NCBI GenBank assembly: GCA_022565135.1
Contig: JADFKA010000126.1
Coordinates: 1-5,786, forward strand
Source of the DNA: Pseudomonadota bacterium
Lineage (GTDB): Bacteria > Pseudomonadota > Gammaproteobacteria > Steroidobacterales > Woeseiaceae
Length of the DNA stretch: 5,786 nucleotides
Direction: 5' to 3'
Shown: positions 1-5,465 of the stretch, one piece after another
Position numbering within the stretch: the first letter of the stretch is position 1
Layout of the letters: each line of letters starts with the position of its first letter
Notes under the pieces: generated by a model
What the model saw: the letters and a program-made list of their open reading frames with translations, nothing else
What the model was told of the DNA's origin: nothing
Database searches by the model: none
Program-made: the position numbers and the translations under genes

Positions 1-279
1 CTCACTGCGGTAGGCAAGGTTCTCAAGAATTTTGACCAGACGGTCGTCGAGGTGGCCGGCCACACCGACAGCACGGGCTCGCAATCCTACAACCAGGGAT
101 TGTCGATGCGTCGGGCGTCATCTGTGTCGCAATACTTCAAATCTCGAGGCATTTTGAGCCAACGCCTGATTACTGTCGGCTTGGGGGAGATGCGCCCGAT
201 GGCAAGTAACAGCTCGGACCTGGGCCGCCAGGCAAATCGTCGTGTCGAAATTACGCTGGTTCCGGTGACTTCAGGGTAG
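1..279 (+). CDS. OmpA-family C-terminal domain protein (5' end cut by window edge)
   Basis: The frame is open from base 1, so the gene begins upstream of the window; the GTG at 52 is internal. The 92 visible residues are the second half of an OmpA-like peptidoglycan-binding domain: HTDSTG at visible residues 21-26, then N31, LSMRRA at 34-39, a VGLGEMRP segment at 59-66, and NRRVE at 79-83 just before the end. In this family the Asp of HTD and the Arg of the NRRVE segment bind the diaminopimelate of peptidoglycan. The protein therefore probably anchors the outer membrane or a periplasmic structure to the cell wall. The short tail after VEITLVPV is typical of YiaD/YfiB-type lipoproteins, but the N-terminus that would show a lipobox or beta barrel is missing, so the subfamily cannot be fixed. 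The downstream small gene follows immediately on the same strand. Confidence 0.9.
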   Translation, partial: LTAVGKVLKNFDQTVVEVAGHTDSTGSQSYNQGLSMRRASSVSQYFKSRGILSQRLITVGLGEMRPMASNSSDLGRQANRRVEITLVPVTSG

Positions 280-280
280 A

Positions 281-604
281 GTTGCAATCAAAGACTTCTA
301 TCAAAAGAGCGATACAGGGCAGTGGATAGAGGACTCGGGGTTCATCCAGCGTCTGCTATCTGACGACAACGACGGTTTGCGCCACCAGCGAATCATTCTA
401 AAGCTCAGGAATCGTCAGTCGCTGCTAATCGCCCATAATATTGATCTGGCCGATCGAGCGCCGGTTAGCGTCGGCGACCGATTGTATTTTCGTGGCATGT
501 ACGAGTGGAACGAGCTCGGCGGGCTCGTGCACTGGACCCACGATGATCCGATGAATGTTGAGGACGGCGGCTGGATTCGCTACCGACGCAAGACTTACAA
601 ATAG
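281..604 (+). CDS. DUF3465-family small protein, start codon unresolved (possibly degraded 5' end)
   Basis: I recognise the conserved blocks of DUF3465, a family of unknown function: LLSDDNDGLRHQR, LIAHNIDLADR, GDRLYFRGMYEWNELGG, VHWTHDDP and a final GGWIRYRRKTY. The first in-frame standard start is TTG at 377, but it would cut inside the DDNDG-LRHQR block. Family-like residues continue upstream (FYQKSDTGQWIEDSGFIQ from 296). The frame is open back to the TGA at 266-268, and between there and 377 it contains no ATG, GTG or TTG. Coordinates here therefore start at an arbitrary GTT just after the ompA-like stop. Possible explanations are a rare non-standard start (for example ATC at 287, preceded by AGGG at 273-276), a one-base indel in the genome or the assembly separating an upstream TTG at 282 from the frame, or coupling to the preceding gene. 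No signal peptide is visible, although many relatives have one. It converges on rpoH with 23 bp between the stops. Confidence 0.72.
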   Translation, partial: VAIKDFYQKSDTGQWIEDSGFIQRLLSDDNDGLRHQRIILKLRNRQSLLIAHNIDLADRAPVSVGDRLYFRGMYEWNELGGLVHWTHDDPMNVEDGGWIRYRRKTYK

Positions 605-627
605 CTCCTTGCCCGGCTGGGCGTCAT

Positions 628-1491
628 TCAGACGGCCATCGCTGTGCGAAGTTTCTTGATCGCGTTTGCCTCAACCTGACGAATTCGTTCGGCCGAGATG
701 CCGTACCTGTCGGCCAGCTCATGCAAGGTCATCTTGTTTTCGCTTAGCCAGCGGTTCTCGAGAATATCGCGACTACGATCGTCAAGTTCCGTCATAGCTG
801 CAGTCATACGCGCAGTCGCATCTTCGGTCCAGTCTGTCTTTTCGACGAGCGTGGCCGGGTCGGCATCAGGGCTGGGAAGATACGCGGCAGGTGTGAAATT
901 GTGGTCATCGTCAGCACAGGGTGCCGGATCGAAGATCGCGTCGCGGGCACTCAGGCGTCGTTCCATTTCAGTCACTTCCTTCGGCGTGACACCCAGGTCT
1001 TTCGCGACCGCTTTTGTCTCCGCATGGGATAACCAGGCAAGACTCTTTTTGGATTTACGCAGATTGAAGAACAATTTACGCTGCGCCTTGGTTGTCGCAA
1101 CTTTGACGATGCGCCAGTTTTTGAGAACGAATTCGTGAATTTCAGCGCGGATCCAATGCACGGCAAATGACACGAGACGCACACCGTAGTCAGGATCAAA
1201 TCGCTTGACCGCCTTCATCAGCCCGACGTTGCCCTCTTGGATCAGGTCGCTCAGTGGCAGGCCATAGCCCGTGTAACCCTTGGCAATATGCACGACGAAA
1301 CGCAGGTGCGCCATGACCAGATCGCGCGCGGCATCGAGATCCTCTGTCTCGTGGAAGTGGGTTGCGAGCGTGTGCTCGTCCTCCTGGCTCAGTACCGGAA
1401 TGGCGCCGACGGCATGGATGTAAACATTGATACTACCGACTGGTCCGGCCAGCGCAATATCACGGTTCATTGCTGCAATCGCTGTTGTCAT
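628..1491 (-). CDS. rpoH: RNA polymerase sigma factor RpoH (sigma-32, heat shock)
   Basis: Directs core RNA polymerase to heat-shock promoters (chaperones, proteases). At 287 residues it is close to E. coli RpoH (284). Visible in order: region 1.2 and 2 from about residue 24, with LIQEGNVGLMKAVKRFDP at 83-100; region 2.4 SFAVHWIRAEIHEFVLKNW at 108-126; the diagnostic RpoH box QRKLFFNLRK at 137-146, a segment involved in core binding and in chaperone/FtsH control; and a region 4.2 helix-turn-helix at about 255-283 containing ELADRYGISAERIRQVE. M1 is chosen over M8 because GGAGGG lies five bases before it. It is the last gene after ftsY-ftsE-ftsX, as in E. coli, but a 149-bp gap with its own control elements (CIRCE and a sigma-E-type promoter) indicates separate transcription. 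All key regions are intact, with no sign of decay. Confidence 0.98.
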   Translation of the reverse strand: MTTAIAAMNRDIALAGPVGSINVYIHAVGAIPVLSQEDEHTLATHFHETEDLDAARDLVMAHLRFVVHIAKGYTGYGLPLSDLIQEGNVGLMKAVKRFDPDYGVRLVSFAVHWIRAEIHEFVLKNWRIVKVATTKAQRKLFFNLRKSKKSLAWLSHAETKAVAKDLGVTPKEVTEMERRLSARDAIFDPAPCADDDHNFTPAAYLPSPDADPATLVEKTDWTEDATARMTAAMTELDDRSRDILENRWLSENKMTLHELADRYGISAERIRQVEANAIKKLRTAMAV

Positions 1492-1496
1492 TGAAA

Positions 1497-1502
1497 CCCT
1501 CC
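1497..1502 (-). promoter_or_regulatory. Shine-Dalgarno of rpoH
   Basis: On the minus strand GGAGGG is followed by TTTCA and then ATG. The strong match and five-base spacing fix the rpoH start at 1491 rather than at the in-frame ATG seven codons later. Confidence 0.8.
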
Positions 1503-1518
1503 GTTGTGATTGTCGATT

Positions 1519-1545
1519 TTAGCACTCAAGGCGTTAGAGTGCTAA
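1519..1545. promoter_or_regulatory. CIRCE operator (HrcA binding site) upstream of rpoH
   Basis: The sequence shows a perfect inverted repeat with arms TTAGCACTC (1519-1527) and GAGTGCTAA (1537-1545), separated by exactly 9 bp. This is the textbook CIRCE consensus with no mismatch in either arm. CIRCE is the operator of HrcA, a repressor kept active by GroEL and released when GroEL is occupied by unfolded protein. It normally precedes groESL or dnaK operons. Here its near edge is 27 bp before the rpoH start codon, and the Shine-Dalgarno lies between them without being part of the repeat. It overlaps the -10 box and expected start site of a sigma-E-type promoter, which is where a repressor should sit. 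HrcA itself is not encoded in this window, so control by HrcA is inferred from the site. Confidence 0.93.
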
Positions 1546-1561
1546 CAATCTCGAAAGTTCC
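1534..1561 (-). promoter_or_regulatory. Candidate sigma-E (RpoE/AlgU) promoter of rpoH
   Basis: On the minus strand GGAACTT (1561-1555) is followed, 16 bases after GAACTT, by TCTAA (1538-1534). This fits the sigma-E pattern GAACTT-N16-TCTGA/TCAAA, and E. coli and Pseudomonas rpoH are known to carry such a promoter (P3 type). The expected start would fall near 1526-1528, giving a leader of about 35 bases that contains the ribosome binding site. The TCTAA box takes its first two bases from one CIRCE arm and the rest from the CIRCE spacer, so HrcA binding and sigma-E holoenzyme binding should exclude each other. I found no equally good sigma-70 or sigma-32 promoter in the gap, but weak ones cannot be excluded. 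Confidence 0.72.
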
Positions 1562-1568
1562 GTGGTGT

Positions 1569-1587
1569 CATAATGATTATTCTTTTT
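1569..1587 (-). promoter_or_regulatory. Fur-box-like AT-rich palindrome (speculative)
   Basis: On the minus strand the core ATAATCATTAT is a perfect 5-1-5 inverted repeat. By hand alignment the surrounding 19 bases match 14 positions of the classical 19-bp Fur consensus, with 11 consecutive matches. It lies directly upstream of the sigma-E-type -35 box. The stretch is AT-rich, so chance similarity or an UP-like/AT-tract role is equally possible. Confidence 0.2.
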
Positions 1588-1640
1588 AAAACAGTAAGTT
1601 GAGGTTCAAGAAGCTCTTCGCATTATGTTAAATTGTTACG

Positions 1641-2606
1641 TCAACGAGGCTCAATTCGCCGCATATGGCGTGTCGCCGCGAACCAGGAGCCAATTAGCCC
1701 CAGCGCGACGCCGATACCGAGCAGGGACAGGATTTCGCCGCCGGTCAGAGTCAAAACGGTGATGCTGCTTTGATACAGGCCGGCCAGTCGGGCGATGGGT
1801 TGTTCGAGTAGAAACAGCCCATATTGGACGAGTGCCAGCGCCAGCAAGCTGCCAAAGAGGCCATACCAGAATCCGGACCAAAGAAAGGGTCGGCGCACGA
1901 ACGCATTGCTGGCGCCGATAAGCTTGGTAACCTCGATTTCCTCGTGGCGATTTTGAATGTCGAGTCGAATCGTATTGCCAATAATGACGATGATGGCGAC
2001 CCCGAGCAGCGCTGCGCCAATCACTATTGCCTGTCTGACGATATCCAGAATCGCATGAAAGCGCTGCACCCATTCGGTGTCGACCTGCACAATATCCGCC
2101 TCGGGTAGATTGCCAAGCTCCTCCTGCAACAAAATCATGGACTGCACCGAGTTTGATGGGCCGGGGCGGACAATCAGCGTATGCGGCAGGGGATTCTCGC
2201 TCAGGTGGTCCAGCGCCTCGCCGAAACCCGACTGCTGCTTGAATTGCTCTAACGCATCGCCTGCAGATACGAAATCGACGGCGGCGACATCTGCACGTTG
2301 TGCGATGAGTTGCGCGAGGTCCAAAGCATCACTTTCGGATATGCCGCGGTGAAGGTAGATCGAGAAATCGAGAGCGTTGTCCCAACCGGAGCTGATCGAT
2401 AGTGCATTCTTGATAAGGAGATTTGCTGCGGCCGGAATCGCGAGCGTCACGGCAATGACAAGAATGATCATCAGACTTGCGAACGGCTGCCTGAAGAGGC
2501 GTCCAGCCGAGCCGATCGCAGTACTGATATGTCGCGTTAGCCATGTCGTCATCGGGCCCGACGAGCGGACCGGCGCAACAGCGTCCGAGTGGCGAGTCAT
2601 CGCCAT
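1641..2606 (-). CDS. ftsX: Cell division protein FtsX (ABC transporter-like membrane subunit)
   Basis: Inner-membrane partner of the FtsE ATPase. The FtsEX complex sits at the divisome and activates septal peptidoglycan hydrolases, through EnvC in E. coli. The 321 residues show the family layout: a cytoplasmic N-terminus, membrane segment 1 at about 44-66, a periplasmic domain at about 67-190, segment 2 at about 192-212, the conserved cytoplasmic stretch NTIRLDIQNRHEEIEVTKL at 211-229 with IGAS just after, then segments 3 (about 244-266) and 4 (about 291-311). It is shorter than E. coli FtsX (352), mainly at the N-terminus. Two starts compete: ATG at 2606, overlapping ftsE by 10 bp, and ATG at 2600, which forms a 4-bp ATGA overlap with the ftsE stop. 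Neither has a clear Shine-Dalgarno, so translation is probably coupled to ftsE. No obvious intrinsic terminator follows it. Confidence 0.96.
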   Translation of the reverse strand: MAMTRHSDAVAPVRSSGPMTTWLTRHISTAIGSAGRLFRQPFASLMIILVIAVTLAIPAAANLLIKNALSISSGWDNALDFSIYLHRGISESDALDLAQLIAQRADVAAVDFVSAGDALEQFKQQSGFGEALDHLSENPLPHTLIVRPGPSNSVQSMILLQEELGNLPEADIVQVDTEWVQRFHAILDIVRQAIVIGAALLGVAIIVIIGNTIRLDIQNRHEEIEVTKLIGASNAFVRRPFLWSGFWYGLFGSLLALALVQYGLFLLEQPIARLAGLYQSSITVLTLTGGEILSLLGIGVALGLIGSWFAATRHMRRIEPR

Positions 2607-3319
2607 GCTTCAGGATCCAGACCGGCTTCGGATGAACTGTAGCCGGCATCGATGTCGTCGTCAGTTGTCCGGGCGAGCCGACCCTCCTCAAGCGCGATGC
2701 GGCGACACCCCAGGCGATCAATCAGCGAGATATCGTGACTCGCAATCAGCAACGTCACACCAACCTCGTTGAAGCGGCGAAAAATTCGCATGACCTCCAG
2801 CGACAAATCCGGATCGAGGTTGCCGGTTGGTTCGTCGGCGATCAGCAGTTTCGGGCGCGTCACGATTGCCCTGGCAATGCCAACGCGTTGTTGTTCGCCG
2901 GCTGATAAAGTTTCGGGTCTTTGCTTTTCCTTATGCAGCAGTCCGACCTGTTCCAGTGCTGGGCGCACGCGACGACCAGCCTCCCGGTAGCCCATCCCGG
3001 CGATGATCAGTGGCAGAGCGACGTTGTCAAAGACCGGGCGGTCATACAGCAGCTTATGATCCTGAAAAACCATGCCGATCTGCCGGCGGTAAGCCGGAAT
3101 CATGCGGCGCGTGACGCGCCGAGTGTTCTGCCCGTCGACGATGACCTGACCACTCGTCGGACGGTCAATCAGCGCGATCAAACGCAACAGAGTGCTCTTG
3201 CCGGCGCCCGAATGTCCGGTCACAAATACCATCTCGCCCTTGTCAATTGAAAAACTCAGGCCGGATAGAGCCTCCTGTCCGCCAGGGAAACGCTTCGTCA
3301 CATCTTCAAGTCGTATCAT
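2597..3319 (-). CDS. ftsE: Cell division ATP-binding protein FtsE
   Basis: Cytoplasmic ABC ATPase that powers FtsX at the division septum. All nucleotide-binding motifs are present in order: Walker A GHSGAGKST (35-43), Q-loop VFQDHKLL (84-91), ABC signature LSAGEQQRV (138-146), Walker B LLIADEPTG (158-166), D-loop NLDP (167-170) and H-loop His195 in IASHD. The AYRRQIGMVFQDHKLL context and the LSAGEQQ form of the signature are characteristic of FtsE rather than of the related LolD/MacB ATPases, and the ftsX neighbour confirms it. At 240 residues it is about 18 longer than E. coli FtsE; the extra length is a C-terminal acidic and serine-rich tail after about residue 218. The start forms an ATGA overlap with the ftsY stop, which implies translational coupling in the order ftsY-ftsE-ftsX. 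Confidence 0.97.
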   Translation of the reverse strand: MIRLEDVTKRFPGGQEALSGLSFSIDKGEMVFVTGHSGAGKSTLLRLIALIDRPTSGQVIVDGQNTRRVTRRMIPAYRRQIGMVFQDHKLLYDRPVFDNVALPLIIAGMGYREAGRRVRPALEQVGLLHKEKQRPETLSAGEQQRVGIARAIVTRPKLLIADEPTGNLDPDLSLEVMRIFRRFNEVGVTLLIASHDISLIDRLGCRRIALEEGRLARTTDDDIDAGYSSSEAGLDPEAWR

Positions 3320-4275
3320 CTTTGCTCGCTGCCGGAGAGCAATGCATCTGTAAATTCATCTGCGGCAAACGGCTGCAAATCATCGGCCGATTCGCCGATG
3401 CCGATGAATCGAATGGGCACACCAATCTGATCGGCAATCGCAAGCAGAATGCCACCCTTCGCACTGCCGTCCAACTTCGTAATCGAAATTCCACTTAAGT
3501 CCAGCGCCTCGTGGAATTTCTGTGCCTGAACGAGTGCATTTTGTCCTTGGCTCGCATCCAATACGAGCATGGTCTCGTGCGGCGCAGTTTCGTCGCGACG
3601 TGAGATGACTCGCTTGATCTTGACCAACTCATCCATGAGTCCCTGTTGATTCTGCAGGCGACCTGCCGTGTCAGCGAGCAGCACATCAATATTGCGCGCA
3701 CTGGCCGCCTCCCAAGCGTCAAATATTACAGCGGCGGGATCAGCGCCTGGTTGCTGGGCGATGACAGGTACATCATTGCGCGCCCCCCATGATTGCAACT
3801 GTTCGACGGCCGCAGCACGAAAGGTATCGCCGGCAGCGAGCATGACAGACAAACCCTGATTCGTGAATCGCTTCGCGAGCTTACCGATGGTTGTTGTCTT
3901 GCCCGCGCCATTGACACCGACCATGAGTACAACGAATGGATTATCGAGTGTCGTGATCTCGAGCGGTTTAGATACCGGTTCGAGTATCGCCAGCAGCGAG
4001 CGCCGCAGACCCGCGCGCAGGGCATCCGCGTCTTTAAGCTCCTTGCGCGCCAGACTCTTCTGCAGATCCCCAATGATGCGTCCAGTAGTGTCAATGCCGA
4101 CGTCGGCCATCACGAGCAGGGATTCAAGTTCATCAAGAACGCCCTCGTCTATCGCGCCGCCGGGCGCGAGGTTGGCGAGGTCGTAGGTCAGCCAACCGCC
4201 ACCACTGTTCAATCGTGTACGCAGTCGTGTGAAAAAACTCTGCTTCGGGACAAGTTTTTCTTCATTTGCGAACAT
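3316..4275 (-). CDS. ftsY: Signal recognition particle receptor FtsY
   Basis: SRP GTPase that docks ribosome-nascent chain-SRP complexes at the inner membrane for co-translational insertion. The 319 residues hold an N domain (about 10-100) and a G domain with every GTPase motif: G1 GVNGAGKTT (120-128), DTFRAAAVEQL (150-160), G3 DTAGR (202-206), G4 TKLD (266-269) and the closing GIGES (292-296). The long acidic A domain that makes E. coli FtsY 497 residues is absent; only about ten residues precede the amphipathic FFTRLRTRL segment, which in this family can itself contact the membrane. The ATG at 4275 has AAGGGA about 12 bases upstream, a somewhat long spacing. It is the first gene of the ftsYEX unit and divergent from rsmD. 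Confidence 0.97.
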   Translation of the reverse strand: MFANEEKLVPKQSFFTRLRTRLNSGGGWLTYDLANLAPGGAIDEGVLDELESLLVMADVGIDTTGRIIGDLQKSLARKELKDADALRAGLRRSLLAILEPVSKPLEITTLDNPFVVLMVGVNGAGKTTTIGKLAKRFTNQGLSVMLAAGDTFRAAAVEQLQSWGARNDVPVIAQQPGADPAAVIFDAWEAASARNIDVLLADTAGRLQNQQGLMDELVKIKRVISRRDETAPHETMLVLDASQGQNALVQAQKFHEALDLSGISITKLDGSAKGGILLAIADQIGVPIRFIGIGESADDLQPFAADEFTDALLSGSEQR

Positions 4276-4361
4276 CGTTATTCAAAATCCCTTGTGGGCG
4301 CTGAATCACCTACACTGTTTGCATACCACGGTGCATCAACACGAATGCCAAGAAGAAGAAT
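4276..4361. other. Divergent intergenic region between ftsY and rsmD
   Basis: These 86 bp must carry, or lie close to, the promoters of both the ftsY-ftsE-ftsX unit and rsmD-coaD. I looked for -35/-10 pairs on both strands and found only weak ones: TACACT at 4311-4316 has no matching -35, and TTGGCA on the minus strand has no -10 at a good distance. I therefore call no specific promoter. The sequence just before rsmD is purine-rich (AAGAAGAAGAA) and probably serves as its ribosome binding site. Confidence 0.5.
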
Positions 4362-4961
4362 ATGGCAAAGCGAAGCGCGAAGGCCGATAAAAAATCCCAG
4401 CGGGGACGGCTGCGTATTGTAGCGGGAAACTGGCGCAGCCGTCTGTTGGATATCGCCGATGTCCCGGGCCTGCGTCCGACATCGGAGCGAATTCGCGAGA
4501 CTTTGTTCAACTGGTTGACACCACGCATTGCAGGAGCCCGATGCCTCGATCTGTTTGCCGGAACAGGTGCGCTGGGATTGGAGGCCCTGTCACGCGGTGC
4601 TGCCAGCGCCGTATTCGTCGAAAATTCTGCGCTGGCTGCAAACACATTACGCAAGAGTATTGCGACGTTGAATACCGACGCAGCGATGGTCTATGAGACA
4701 GATGCCTTTGGATTTCTGACGAACGTGGATTGCGGCGAGTTCGACCTTGTGTTTCTGGACCCGCCATTCGCAGATGAAAGGCTCGGCGACTTGTGTAGAC
4801 TGCTGCAAAAGCAATCGATTCTCGCCGCAGATGCGTCTGTTTATATTGAGGAGGACCGGTCCAGACCTGTACTTGAACTGCCCGACGGATGGCAGACATT
4901 GAAGACAGGAAACGCCGGCAATGTGCGATATTCGCTCGTAAGAGTTGGGATCAATTCCTAG
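4362..4961 (+). CDS. rsmD: 16S rRNA (guanine(966)-N(2))-methyltransferase RsmD
   Basis: Methylates N2 of G966 in 16S rRNA during 30S assembly, using S-adenosylmethionine. The 199 residues match the usual length (E. coli 198). Visible motifs: the N-terminal rRNA-binding stretch RLRIVAGNWRSR (16-27), the family signature RPTSERIRETLFNWL (38-52), the SAM-binding loop DLFAGTGALGLEALSRG (63-79), acidic Glu87 in FVEN for the ribose, and the catalytic DPPF (133-136) typical of N-methyltransferases acting on exocyclic amines. The basic leader MAKRSAKADKK fits RNA binding. The ATG is preceded by a purine-rich AAGAAGAAGAA stretch. It is divergent from ftsY as in E. coli, and coaD follows after 12 bp, so the two are probably co-transcribed. 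Confidence 0.97.
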   Translation: MAKRSAKADKKSQRGRLRIVAGNWRSRLLDIADVPGLRPTSERIRETLFNWLTPRIAGARCLDLFAGTGALGLEALSRGAASAVFVENSALAANTLRKSIATLNTDAAMVYETDAFGFLTNVDCGEFDLVFLDPPFADERLGDLCRLLQKQSILAADASVYIEEDRSRPVLELPDGWQTLKTGNAGNVRYSLVRVGINS

Positions 4962-4966
4962 AGGAG
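4960..4966 (+). promoter_or_regulatory. Shine-Dalgarno of coaD
   Basis: AGAGGAG overlaps the rsmD stop codon and ends seven bases before the coaD ATG. It supports M1 of coaD over the in-frame ATG five codons later and suggests coupled expression with rsmD. Confidence 0.75.
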
Positions 4967-4973
4967 CCCGCCG

Positions 4974-5459
4974 ATGACAGTAGCCGCGATGTATCCGGGT
5001 ACCTTCGATCCGATCACCTTAGGTCATGAGGACCTCGTTCGCCGCGCGAGCGTGTTATTCGACAGGGTGGTCGTTGCCATTGCGGCCCATCCAGCGAGCA
5101 AGAAAACGTTGTTTACGACCGAAGAACGCGTTGCGATGGCGGCGAGCGCGCTTGCCGATATCGACAATGTTGAGGTGACGGGGTACGAAGGACTGACGGT
5201 GGATTTCGCGCGAGATAATGGTTTACGGGTCATCATTCGCGGACTGCGGGCCGTGTCCGACTTCGAATACGAATTTCAGCTGGCCAACATGAACCGGCAT
5301 CTGACCGACGAGGTGGAGACGGCATTTCTGACCCCCACGGAGAAGTACACCTTCATATCATCGAGCCTGGTTCGTGAGGTGGCGGAGCTCGGCGGTGATG
5401 TGTCGAAATTCGTATCGCCCAAAGTCGAACAGGCGCTGCTCAAGCGCTACGGGCGATAG
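4974..5459 (+). CDS. coaD: Phosphopantetheine adenylyltransferase CoaD
   Basis: Penultimate step of coenzyme A synthesis: transfers AMP from ATP to 4'-phosphopantetheine, giving dephospho-CoA. The 161 residues match the family (E. coli 159). Motifs: PGTFDPITLGHEDLVRRA (8-25) with the nucleotidyltransferase TxGH signature at 15-18, Lys43-Lys44 in the ASKKTLFTTEERV segment, RGLRAVSDFEYE (89-100) and the ATP-binding ISSSLVRE (128-135). These are all hallmarks of the bacterial CoaD fold, and nothing catalytic is missing. It follows rsmD with its own strong ribosome binding site. Its stop lies only 6 bp from the stop of the convergent mutM, with no terminator hairpin between, so the two transcripts probably overlap at their 3' ends. 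Confidence 0.98.
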   Translation: MTVAAMYPGTFDPITLGHEDLVRRASVLFDRVVVAIAAHPASKKTLFTTEERVAMAASALADIDNVEVTGYEGLTVDFARDNGLRVIIRGLRAVSDFEYEFQLANMNRHLTDEVETAFLTPTEKYTFISSSLVREVAELGGDVSKFVSPKVEQALLKRYGR

Positions 5460-5465
5460 CCGTTA

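Noticed and set aside
611..622. GCCC-GGCT-GGGC hairpin between the convergent DUF3465 gene and rpoH, as a terminator
   Set aside because: Only four base pairs in the stem and no T-run on either strand; too weak to call an intrinsic terminator.
1576..1609. Sigma-70 promoter for rpoH using TTGAAC with TAAAAA or AATAAT
   Set aside because: Spacing of 15 or about 26 bases and poor -10 matches; AATAAT has no acceptable -35 at 16-18 bases.
1581..1610. CTTGAA at 1610-1605 (minus strand) as the -35 of a sigma-32 promoter for rpoH autoregulation
   Set aside because: No CCCCAT-like -10 element at a suitable distance downstream; the following bases are AT-rich.
2377..2772. 131-codon open frame on the plus strand opposite the ftsE/ftsX junction
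   Set aside because: Antisense shadow of two conserved, overlapping genes; no recognisable protein features.
4318..4341. Imperfect inverted repeat GTTTGCA / TGCATCAAC between ftsY and rsmD as an operator
   Set aside because: The arms need a two-base gap to align and match no operator I know; chance is likely in 86 bp.
3793..4422. 209-codon open frame on the plus strand opposite ftsY and running into rsmD
   Set aside because: It lies antisense to a clearly conserved gene, resembles no family I know, has a composition expected of a shadow frame, and overlaps the start of rsmD in the wrong frame.
5460..5465. Bidirectional terminator between coaD and mutM
   Set aside because: Only six bases separate the stops and no stem-loop with T-tract is visible on either strand.
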